Notes: generated from the letters alone by a model not told the origin. Positions 1 to 5,323 are shown, counted from the stretch's first letter. The stretch: 5,364 nucleotides of DNA from Promethearchaeota archaeon (GCA_016840695.1 JAEORV010000152.1:1-5364), one strand, 5' to 3'. Numbers and translations: made by a program.

Positions 1-13
1 ATTTATTGGACGA

Positions 14-742
14 GTGCCATTTTACAATTTTCTCATAGTAGGTAGCGTTGCTGCCATCTCTACTGGTACAATATATACCATCGTAGCTCAATCGTATAAT
101 GGAGATAGGAGATTACAAAAAAATAAATTTAAACAAAAACCTAAAACCATTCCTCAATCACCAAGATCCATAAAGCAGATCTCAAAATCAAAATCTTCAG
201 AAATACTCGATGATTATCTTGATGCGTTCCCATATATCGAGGAATACGTGGATTCTGATAAATCGTATGAGGACCTACCAGTAACTCAAGAGTTTATCTT
301 TTCAAAATTTAGTCCAGAAACAATTGCTAAAATTAATCTATTAGATTTATCTGAGATAGACAAAATACAATTTATCAGGGAAATGCTCTATTACGAACCA
401 GAAGAAAGAGAGGCATTAATTGAAAGCATGTTGATGAACAGGGATAAAGTTAAGGAAGAAATAAATTATACGCCGCCTCTTAAAACGCTTGAATTAGGTG
501 ATAAGTTTCGCGTGCACGTGATTTCATTAATAGAGCCTGGAGAAAAAAAGAAGATTAAAATCATTGAATCGACCGATTCTATCAGTAAGGTAAAGGAGAG
601 CGTCGGTATCTTGTTTGATTACGATATCGAGACGTTTCTCTTGTCGTCTGGAGGAATAATCTTAAAGGAAGATAAGAAAATAAACGATTACGATATTATC
701 GACGAGGATGAGATCGTGCTCATACCTTCAAGAAATGAATAA
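14..742 (+). CDS. Membrane-anchored protein with C-terminal ubiquitin-like domain (5' end may be incomplete)
   Basis: I do not recognise a named family for the whole protein. Residues about 4-26 form one hydrophobic segment followed at once by a Lys/Arg-rich stretch (residues 32-60). This predicts a signal anchor with the rest of the protein in the cytoplasm. Residues about 60-155 are charged and probably helical. Residues 164-239 look like a beta-grasp ubiquitin-like domain: a PGEKKK hairpin, a central helix (ISKVKESVGILF), an SSGG turn, and a final INDYD...EIVLIP strand resembling ubiquitin's LSDYNIQ...LHLVL. The protein ends PSRNE with no terminal glycine, so it is probably not a conjugated modifier; a scaffold or docking role is inferred. 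The GTG at 14 is the first start visible, but the frame stays open to the left edge, so the true start may lie outside. It converges on a paralogous Ubl gene 14 nt downstream. Confidence 0.8.
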   Translation: MPFYNFLIVGSVAAISTGTIYTIVAQSYNGDRRLQKNKFKQKPKTIPQSPRSIKQISKSKSSEILDDYLDAFPYIEEYVDSDKSYEDLPVTQEFIFSKFSPETIAKINLLDLSEIDKIQFIREMLYYEPEEREALIESMLMNRDKVKEEINYTPPLKTLELGDKFRVHVISLIEPGEKKKIKIIESTDSISKVKESVGILFDYDIETFLLSSGGIILKEDKKINDYDIIDEDEIVLIPSRNE

Positions 743-756
743 AGTTTTAAGACTGA

Positions 757-1113
757 TTATCCTGCGATACTTGCTGGTATCAATAAAATATCATCACCAT
801 TCTGGACATTATACTCGCTTAAAGGATTATTTTCATCTAATGTAATCCCTCCATGGGATAAATGAAAATCTAAAGGATTTAAGGCGAATAAATTACCTAC
901 GGTTTCTTTGATATCGCTGATTAAATTTCCATCGTTCACATTTAATTTCTGCTTTTTTTCACCGGGACCAATTGTAGACATGAAGTATATGGTGATTTTC
1001 TTACTTCCTCTAGAGGGAGTTTTAGATTCAATGATATCTTGCTCTGAGCTTTCTGATTCTAAATCTTCGTCTAAATTCTCGTCAAATTCTTCGTCAAAAT
1101 TCAAGATATTCAC
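757..1113 (-). CDS. Small soluble ubiquitin-like protein ending in Ala-Gly
   Basis: This 118-residue protein has a highly acidic, probably disordered leader (residues 1-38, rich in Asp, Glu and Ser) and a ubiquitin-like domain from residue 39 to the end. The domain shows a GPGEKK hairpin, helix ISDIKETVGNLF, an SHGG turn and LSEYNVQ, which closely resembles LSDYNIQ of ubiquitin. From that motif to the C-terminus it is 21 residues, the same as ubiquitin, so its terminal Ala-Gly falls on Gly75-Gly76. Single terminal Gly also occurs in Ufm1, Atg12 and processed Atg8, so conjugation is possible but unproven. The start is GTG at 1113; an in-frame TAG lies two codons upstream, and the nearby ATG at 1115 is out of frame and followed directly by TGA. 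A TATA box lies about 65 bp upstream. It is a paralogue of the convergent gene to its left. A non-covalent EsaB/YukD-like role is an alternative. Confidence 0.85.
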   Translation of the reverse strand: MNILNFDEEFDENLDEDLESESSEQDIIESKTPSRGSKKITIYFMSTIGPGEKKQKLNVNDGNLISDIKETVGNLFALNPLDFHLSHGGITLDENNPLSEYNVQNGDDILLIPASIAG

Positions 1114-1175
1114 ATTCTATTGTAATTTTTTATTAGAAATCTGTACTTCTCGATATTACTATAAAGAAAGATTGA

Positions 1176-1184
1176 ATATATAAA
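1176..1184 (-). promoter_or_regulatory. TATA box for the small ubiquitin-like gene
   Basis: Read on the minus strand this is TTTATATAT, a close match to the archaeal TATA consensus. Transcription would be expected to start about 25 bp downstream, near 1155, leaving a leader of roughly 40 nt before the GTG start at 1113. The same nine bases precede the zinc-ribbon gene at 5315-5323. AT-rich sequence raises the chance of a random match, but the position fits. Confidence 0.55.
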
Positions 1185-1241
1185 TAAATCGCGTTAAGTA
1201 AATAACTTCAATTTCATTCCAAACGGTTTTTTTTAACAACG

Positions 1242-1251
1242 ATGATATCAT
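1242..1251. promoter_or_regulatory. Perfect 10-bp palindrome in the divergent intergenic region
   Basis: ATGATATCAT is a perfect inverted repeat, about 50 bp upstream of the coiled-coil gene start and between the two divergent genes. It could be a small operator or overlap the promoter of the rightward gene. No flanking half-sites extend it, and short AT-rich palindromes arise easily by chance. The rest of the region (1114-1300) holds a T8 run at 1227-1234 and no convincing rightward TATA box. Confidence 0.15.
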
Positions 1252-1284
1252 AAAACTAGAAGAAAAAATTAATCAAACATTTTC

Positions 1285-1289
1285 GTGAT
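1285..1289 (+). promoter_or_regulatory. Possible ribosome binding site (GTGAT) of the coiled-coil gene
   Basis: GTGAT is complementary to AUCAC near the 3' end of archaeal 16S rRNA. It lies 11 nt before the ATG at 1301, which is longer than the 5-nt spacing of the TTGAT sites in front of three other genes in the window, so this assignment is weak. It is equally compatible with the in-frame TTG at 1298. Confidence 0.3.
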
Positions 1290-1300
1290 ATTATATCTTG

Positions 1301-2509
1301 ATGAAAGAAAAAACCCCTACTAAATCTCAAATTAATGTGAAAATACCAAAAGAGGATTTGGAGCCCATTTCTGATGCGAAGCTCTTAAAGAAGATCAAGG
1401 AAGAACGGTTGAAATTAAACAAAGAAAAAGAGGAATGGGAAAAAGTAGTCCGAAGGATGGAATCCTACCAAGGGACTATTGAAGATCTTGAAAGAAAAAG
1501 GAAGAAACGAGAATTAGAAATAAGGAATCTTTTAAACCAGCGTAAAAACTTAAAAGATCAATTAGATGACGTGCAGAAAAATATTGAAGATCAGAAGAGA
1601 CGACTTACTGTTGAAGAAAGACAGCACGATAATAAAATTAGAGCTAAAAGCGAAGAGCTTGATCGTAAAAATGCTGAATTGGAAAAATTTAGAGCAGAAC
1701 TTGACCGCCTGAAAGAAGATATTGACAAAGAAAGAAGATATTTAGCACAAGAGAAAGCCAAGACACAAAATCGCATTAAAAAGATTCAAGTGAAACTTCC
1801 CGGGATGGAGAAAAAGGAGGACTCCCTCAAAGATAACATAAATAAATTGGAAAATAAAATAGGCGATTTGAAAAACGAGCATAGAGCGCTTAAAAATGAA
1901 CGAGATGGCTTAAATAACGATATTAACGACATGAAAAAGAAAATAGCTGCTGAAAAGTATCGACTTGACAACGAAAAAAGAAAGATTGAAGATGAAAAGA
2001 AGAAATTAAGATATAAAGACGACGATTTAGAACGAAAAGCCCGTGTTATCGACAAAAAAAGAGATAACCTGGATAGAGTTAGGGATAAAGCCCAAAAAGA
2101 AGTAAAAAATCTAGAGAAAGAAAAATCTAAGCATCAAACCCAACTAAAAGATTTAAAGAAAAAACTACCCCGCTTAGAAGACAAAAAGTATGACCTGGAA
2201 AGCAAAAAGCAAATGTTAGAGGATGACATTGGAAGATTAAATAAAGAATATAAGGATCTAGAAAACGAACTAAAACGCATTGAAGCGAGGAATAGAAACG
2301 AAGAGAAGGATTTAGAAAGAGAAAAACGCAGCATCATGGACGAAAAAAACCAGATCAAGCGCGAGAGGGAAAAGTTAGAAAAAGATCGGAAAGCTTTCGA
2401 AAAAGAAAAAAGAGAATTTCAAGCCATGGTAAGAAAATCAATGAAATCTAAAATTCCTAAGAGTATTCCCAAGAGCCAAATAAAATCTAAAAAACCCTCT
2501 AGATATTAA
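1301..2509 (+). CDS. Long cysteine-free coiled-coil protein with basic C-terminal tail
   Basis: This 402-residue protein is almost entirely alpha-helical coiled coil from about residue 25 to 375, dominated by Lys, Glu, Arg, Asp and Leu. It has no Cys and no visible nucleotide-binding P-loop, so it is not an SMC or Rad50 ATPase. Within the coil the only prolines are two, each in a KLP motif (residues about 167 and 290), and the sequence around them is repeated. The ends differ: a short Lys/Pro-containing head and a Lys/Ser/Pro-rich basic tail with IPKS repeats, suitable for binding an acidic surface, nucleic acid or membrane. Function is unknown; a structural, filament-forming or tethering role is inferred. 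I prefer the ATG at 1301; an in-frame TTG lies immediately upstream at 1298. It is divergent from the small Ubl gene and 81 nt ahead of the nucleotidyltransferase gene. Similarity searches may give spurious myosin- or SMC-type hits because of composition. Confidence 0.85.
   Translation: MKEKTPTKSQINVKIPKEDLEPISDAKLLKKIKEERLKLNKEKEEWEKVVRRMESYQGTIEDLERKRKKRELEIRNLLNQRKNLKDQLDDVQKNIEDQKRRLTVEERQHDNKIRAKSEELDRKNAELEKFRAELDRLKEDIDKERRYLAQEKAKTQNRIKKIQVKLPGMEKKEDSLKDNINKLENKIGDLKNEHRALKNERDGLNNDINDMKKKIAAEKYRLDNEKRKIEDEKKKLRYKDDDLERKARVIDKKRDNLDRVRDKAQKEVKNLEKEKSKHQTQLKDLKKKLPRLEDKKYDLESKKQMLEDDIGRLNKEYKDLENELKRIEARNRNEEKDLEREKRSIMDEKNQIKREREKLEKDRKAFEKEKREFQAMVRKSMKSKIPKSIPKSQIKSKKPSRY
1682..2269 (+). 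repeat. Internal duplication within the coiled coil (two copies about 123 codons apart)
   Basis: Copy 1 covers 1682-1900 and copy 2 covers 2051-2269. They align without gaps over 73 residues with 28 identities by hand, anchored by KLPGME in copy 1 and KLPRLE in copy 2 and by LE..IG.L downstream. The proline should kink or interrupt the helix at matching points. Part of the identity comes from the biased Lys/Glu composition, but the shared prolines and the IG pair argue for true duplication. Confidence 0.45.
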
Positions 2510-2520
2510 TTATAACCTGA

Positions 2521-2526
2521 TTTTTT
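2521..2526 (+). terminator. Possible T-run terminator after the coiled-coil gene
   Basis: Six consecutive T lie 11 nt past the TAA of the coiled-coil gene, and a second T7 run lies at 2573-2579. Archaeal RNA polymerase can stop at U-rich tracts without a hairpin. Complete or partial termination would separate this gene from the two downstream, but T runs are common in such AT-rich sequence. Confidence 0.3.
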
Positions 2527-2580
2527 CAAAAAGCCTCAAATAAGATCAAATGTTTCTCCTTCTTGATATTAATTTTTTTA

Positions 2581-2585
2581 TTGAT
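2581..2585 (+). promoter_or_regulatory. Ribosome binding site (TTGAT) of the nucleotidyltransferase gene
   Basis: TTGAT stands exactly 5 nt before the ATG at 2591. Its TGAT part is complementary to AUCA in the archaeal 16S 3' end, in the register expected for a GGTGAT-type site. The spacing supports ATG 2591 over the overlapping out-of-frame ATG at 2584. The same TTGAT-N5-ATG layout occurs before two other genes here. Confidence 0.45.
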
Positions 2586-2590
2586 GAAAA

Positions 2591-3628
2591 ATGGATTTTA
2601 TCAAGGGTATTGAAGGAGATTATATCGAAAGTAAAGGCGACAACTTGATTTTCGATGTGAAGGGCATTCATCATCCTAAAGAGAGAAAAATCTGTTTTAT
2701 TCGATTTTATCCAGATCCTCAAGGGGATAGGGAAAGAGATGGACAAAAATTTACTAAAATCTACGATTTAAAAGAAAGGCAAGCTTTTCTTAAAGAGAAT
2801 TACCCAAAATACCTTTTCTTTTCAGAAGAGCTCGATTTAGAATTACAGGGCGTGAAAAATGAGGATATCAAGAAGATTTATACGCCAAGAGATCATTTCA
2901 AAGATTTGCATGAAAAAGGATGTACATCTAAAGTAGAAGAATATTCACAGTTATTATGCGAACTTTTTATACGCGAAGGAAACGTCCCAGAAGGCTCTAT
3001 TGGAATCACTGGGTCCTCAATGGTAGGATTAAATAAAGAAGAATCTGATTTAGATCTAATTATATATGGTACTCACACGAGTCTTGAGTTTCAAGAGGAA
3101 CTGAAAAAGATCTTCAATGCTTCAAATAAGTGTCGGATGTACGATTTTAAAGAATACAAATCTCATTACGAATGGAGGGTAGGAGGGTCTAACATTCCAT
3201 TTGAAGATTTCATGAAAAGCGAGAAAAGAAAGCTCCATCAAGGCAAATTTCACGGGATTGATTTTTTCATAAGATATATTAAAAGCCCTGAAGATTGGAA
3301 AGGTTCGTTTTACGATTTCAAATATACTGATTATGGAAGGATAAAACTTGAAGCAAAAATCGTAGATTCCACAGATTCCATATTTACACCTTGCTCTTAT
3401 AAGATAAACGCGTTGAAAATACTAAATTTTCCCGATAAATCTAAGGATATTAATGCAAGAGATATCCTTGAAGTTAATTCGTTCAGGGGACGATATTGTG
3501 AGCACGCAAGAGAAGGGGAAATCGTAGTAATTGAAGGAAAGTTAGAACGAGTATGTTTTAAAAGTAAAAAAGAATACTTTCGCGTGTTATTAGGAGACCA
3601 AGTAGAGGATAAAATGATAATCATGTGA
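2591..3628 (+). CDS. Archaeal nucleotidyltransferase-fold protein, COG1665-like
   Basis: This 345-residue protein fits the archaeal predicted nucleotidyltransferase family COG1665 in length and layout; the assignment is from memory of the family pattern. The N-terminal part (1-105) has the family's FIRFYPDPQGDR region. The catalytic polymerase beta-type core follows: GITGSSMVG (residues 138-146) and ESDLDLIIYG, whose Asp153 and Asp155 would bind metal, with Asp224 in HGIDFFIR as likely third carboxylate. The C-terminal part contains VNSFRGRYCEHA (295-306) and EIVVIEGKLERV, a beta-rich region that may be OB-like. The enzyme should transfer a nucleotide from an NTP, but the acceptor is not known for this family. 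All catalytic residues are present, so it is probably active. It lies 63 nt upstream of the EndoQ-like nuclease gene on the same strand, so a repair link is plausible but only inferred. Confidence 0.88.
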   Translation: MDFIKGIEGDYIESKGDNLIFDVKGIHHPKERKICFIRFYPDPQGDRERDGQKFTKIYDLKERQAFLKENYPKYLFFSEELDLELQGVKNEDIKKIYTPRDHFKDLHEKGCTSKVEEYSQLLCELFIREGNVPEGSIGITGSSMVGLNKEESDLDLIIYGTHTSLEFQEELKKIFNASNKCRMYDFKEYKSHYEWRVGGSNIPFEDFMKSEKRKLHQGKFHGIDFFIRYIKSPEDWKGSFYDFKYTDYGRIKLEAKIVDSTDSIFTPCSYKINALKILNFPDKSKDINARDILEVNSFRGRYCEHAREGEIVVIEGKLERVCFKSKKEYFRVLLGDQVEDKMIIM

Positions 3629-3662
3629 AATAGTTGAGACCTTAATAAAAATCGAATTAAAC

Positions 3663-3671
3663 TTTTTATTG
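3663..3671 (+). promoter_or_regulatory. Weak TATA-like element ahead of the EndoQ-like gene
   Basis: CTTTTTATT preceded by AAA resembles a degenerate BRE plus TATA box. It is centred about 25 bp before the ATG at 3692, so it would give a nearly leaderless transcript. That conflicts with the TTGAT ribosome site at 3682-3686, and cotranscription with the upstream gene is the alternative. Confidence 0.2.
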
Positions 3672-3681
3672 TTATGTATTT

Positions 3682-3686
3682 TTGAT
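3682..3686 (+). promoter_or_regulatory. Ribosome binding site (TTGAT) of the EndoQ-like gene
   Basis: TTGAT lies 5 nt before the ATG at 3692, matching the layout in front of the nucleotidyltransferase and zinc-ribbon genes. It supports ATG 3692 as the start, which also places the PHP motif DLHIHSPHS at residue 7, the usual N-terminal position in this family. Confidence 0.45.
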
Positions 3687-3691
3687 ATCTT

Positions 3692-5002
3692 ATGTACATT
3701 TTTAATGCAGACCTCCACATCCACTCACCTCATTCAATAGCAGTATCGAAAAAATTAAATTTGGACACCATGATTAAGACTTGTAAAAAGAAGGGGCTAA
3801 ACATATTAGGCACCGGTGATATCCTACAACCTGAATGGTTGAAATACATGGAAACACATCTCGATAAAGATAAAAATGGAGCATTCTTGTACAAGGGAGT
3901 AAATTTCGTGCTTCAAACAGAGATTGAAGACGTTGAAAGCGTACACGAGGTTGTGTTGTTTCCAGATTTTGACTCAGTTAGAGAAATACAGAAAAAATTA
4001 AAACCACATTCGAAGAACATTTTAGACGAATGGGGCGGTAGACCGCGAGTTAACTTATCTCCTGCAGAGTGTGTAGATATAATTACTGATTCGGGAGGCA
4101 TCATTGGGCCTGCTCACGCCTTTACTCCTTTTAAAGCGATATTCAGGCAGAATAAGTTTAAAACATTGAAAGAATGTTATCAGGATGCCGTGAAAAAGGT
4201 GTCCTTCGTAGAGTTAGGACTATCAGCAAATACGGACCTTGCTGATAAGATGGATTGTCTCAAAAATGTGTCGTTCTTGAGCAATTCTGATGCTCATTCG
4301 GAGAGTCCTCGCTCGTTAGGCCGTGAATTCAATAAATTCGAGATGGAAAATCCATCCCTCGACGAGATCATATTGGCTCTCGAAAGAAAAGATGGAAGAA
4401 AAATCTCCTTAAATGTTGGGTTACATCCAAAATTAGGAAAGTATTACAACATGTTTTGTAATAAGTGCCGAAGGCGCATAATTTTTAAAAAAGCCAAAAA
4501 AAAAAGCAGTTCAGGGCTGAATCAGTATTCCTTAACCGCCGAGTTCGTAGTAAATTACGCTGACGAACCAGAAAAGGCTAAAAAAAACTACATTAATCAA
4601 GTCTCGAAAAATAAAATGGTATGTCCCGCTTGTAAGGAAGAATTTGGCAAAAATTTCAAGATAAAATTAGGTGTAAGCGAGAGAATAGACGTGATCTCCG
4701 ATCATGAAAAACCAAATCATCCTGCTCATAGACCTCCTTACATTAATGCGATCCCTCTCGTTGATATAATCCGTTCAGTAAAAAGAATTAAGAGTGCAAC
4801 GAGTAAAACAGTGTTGAATGAATACGAAAAAATTATAAAAGAATTGGGTTCAGAGTTTGCCATATTAACTGAAATTTCCATTGATAAAGTCGAAGATTTT
4901 GACGCGAATATAGCAAAAATCGTTAAAGCACTGCGAAACGACAAAATTCAATACACTCCCGGGGGAGGGGGAACTTACGGAGAAATTAAGTTCGACCTGT
5001 AA
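3692..5002 (+). CDS. endoQ: Endonuclease Q-like PHP-domain DNA repair nuclease
   Basis: This 436-residue protein matches the TIGR00375/COG1379 family, whose characterised member is Pyrococcus furiosus endonuclease Q (about 424 residues). EndoQ cleaves the DNA backbone 5' of deoxyuridine, deoxyinosine, deoxyxanthosine and abasic sites. Residues 1-240 form the PHP metal-dependent domain: DLHIHSPHS (His9, His11), GTGD (Asp43), QTE (Glu77), HEV (His85), GPAHAFTPF (His142), VELGLSAN and NSDAHS (Asp200, His202). A zinc module follows with CNKC (256-259) and CPAC (311-314), then the family's RPPYINAIPLVDII (348-361) and the glycine-rich TPGGGGTYGE near the C-terminus. The expected metal ligands are all present, so activity is likely. 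The spacing between the two Cys pairs is about 30 residues longer than I recall for the family. I see no PCNA-binding box at the extreme C-terminus. The zinc-ribbon gene converges on it 30 nt downstream. Confidence 0.93.
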   Translation: MYIFNADLHIHSPHSIAVSKKLNLDTMIKTCKKKGLNILGTGDILQPEWLKYMETHLDKDKNGAFLYKGVNFVLQTEIEDVESVHEVVLFPDFDSVREIQKKLKPHSKNILDEWGGRPRVNLSPAECVDIITDSGGIIGPAHAFTPFKAIFRQNKFKTLKECYQDAVKKVSFVELGLSANTDLADKMDCLKNVSFLSNSDAHSESPRSLGREFNKFEMENPSLDEIILALERKDGRKISLNVGLHPKLGKYYNMFCNKCRRRIIFKKAKKKSSSGLNQYSLTAEFVVNYADEPEKAKKNYINQVSKNKMVCPACKEEFGKNFKIKLGVSERIDVISDHEKPNHPAHRPPYINAIPLVDIIRSVKRIKSATSKTVLNEYEKIIKELGSEFAILTEISIDKVEDFDANIAKIVKALRNDKIQYTPGGGGTYGEIKFDL

Positions 5003-5006
5003 AAAA
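5001..5006 (-). terminator. Possible T-run terminator of the zinc-ribbon gene
   Basis: On the minus strand a T6 run lies 26 nt past the stop of the zinc-ribbon gene, within a T-rich stretch spanning the 30-nt convergent gap. It overlaps the stop codon of the opposing nuclease gene. No hairpin is evident, which is normal for archaeal U-tract termination; composition alone could explain it. Confidence 0.3.
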
Positions 5007-5032
5007 TGATAAGAAATAGTATTATATTAAAA

Positions 5033-5275
5033 TTAAACGCGGAACTCTAAATCTAATCGAAAAAGTTCGCCACATTTATTGCAAACCATCCAATCAAATA
5101 CTTTCAAAGCCACGACCATTAGTTCTAAATCCTTACGTAAGAATTGATTTCTAAACTTTTTTTCCTTTCCACAAGTAGAGCAACTCATGATAGCCCTGAC
5201 TAGAATGAGGTCCAACGGTTTCTTAGAGTCGCTTAAAGCGTCTGAACTGGCTTTTTTATTAAAGTCAATATCCAT
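5033..5275 (-). CDS. Small four-cysteine zinc-ribbon protein, YgiT-finger-like
   Basis: This 80-residue protein carries two CxxC knuckles, CSTCG (Cys32, Cys35) and CNKCGE (Cys65, Cys68), which should bind one zinc. The stretch VVALKVFDWMVCNKCGELF resembles the second half of YgiT/MqsA-type zinc fingers (VV..VPAWVC..CGE), but the C-terminal DNA-binding helix-turn-helix domain of MqsA is absent. The N-terminal 30 residues are polar and unassigned. Function is unknown; a small adaptor or regulator is inferred, and other zinc-ribbon families are possible. The ATG at 5275 is supported by TTGAT five nt upstream and a TATA box giving a leader of about 18 nt. Met30 (ATG at 5188, preceded by AGGG) could be an internal start yielding a 51-residue minimal ribbon. 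No toxin-like partner gene is adjacent within the window. Confidence 0.8.
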   Translation of the reverse strand: MDIDFNKKASSDALSDSKKPLDLILVRAIMSCSTCGKEKKFRNQFLRKDLELMVVALKVFDWMVCNKCGELFRLDLEFRV

Positions 5276-5280
5276 GATAA

Positions 5281-5285
5281 ATCAA
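5281..5285 (-). promoter_or_regulatory. Ribosome binding site (TTGAT) of the zinc-ribbon gene
   Basis: On the minus strand AAGGATTGAT precedes the ATG at 5275, with the TTGAT part ending 5 nt before it. TGAT is complementary to AUCA in the 16S 3' end. This supports the longer start over the internal Met30. Confidence 0.45.
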
Positions 5286-5314
5286 TCCTTAACACGTAAT
5301 ACATGAAAACAAGC

Positions 5315-5323
5315 ATATATAAA
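5315..5323 (-). promoter_or_regulatory. TATA box for the zinc-ribbon gene
   Basis: The minus strand reads TTTATATAT, identical to the element before the small ubiquitin-like gene. A start about 25 bp downstream, near 5294, would leave a leader of about 18 nt that still contains the ribosome site. The other strand also reads TATATAAA, so a rightward promoter for a gene beyond the window is possible, but no start codon follows within it. Confidence 0.55.

Noticed and set aside
908..1183. 91-residue plus-strand reading frame
   Set aside because: It lies antisense to the small ubiquitin-like gene, is Ser/Phe-rich as expected of a reverse reading of Lys/Glu/Asp codons, and shows no domain features.
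1227..1234. T8 run as a terminator
   Set aside because: It lies in a divergent promoter region where no rightward transcript should end, so it is more likely AT-rich promoter sequence.
1591..2358. Three minus-strand reading frames (61, 89 and 74 residues) within the coiled-coil gene
   Set aside because: They are Ser/Phe/Leu-rich mirror readings of Lys/Glu/Arg codons on the opposite strand. The apparent hydrophobicity is a composition artefact.
1301..2509. SMC or Rad50 ATPase
   Set aside because: No Walker A, signature or Walker B motif is present and no globular head is visible; only coiled coil with short tails.
2546..2746. 66-residue minus-strand reading frame over the start of the nucleotidyltransferase gene
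   Set aside because: It overlaps a well supported gene and has no recognisable motif.
1285..3688. Recurrent TGATAT upstream of the three rightward genes as a common operator
   Set aside because: Its distance from the start codon differs at each gene (about 15, 27 and 9 nt). The better explained shared element is TTGAT at fixed spacing before two of them.
3397..3720. 107-residue minus-strand reading frame across the 3628/3692 junction
   Set aside because: It overlaps the conserved C-terminal family region of the nucleotidyltransferase and the PHP start of the nuclease, and has no recognisable domain of its own.
4738..4944. 68-residue minus-strand reading frame in the EndoQ-like gene
   Set aside because: It is antisense to the conserved RPPYINAIPL region; a shadow frame.
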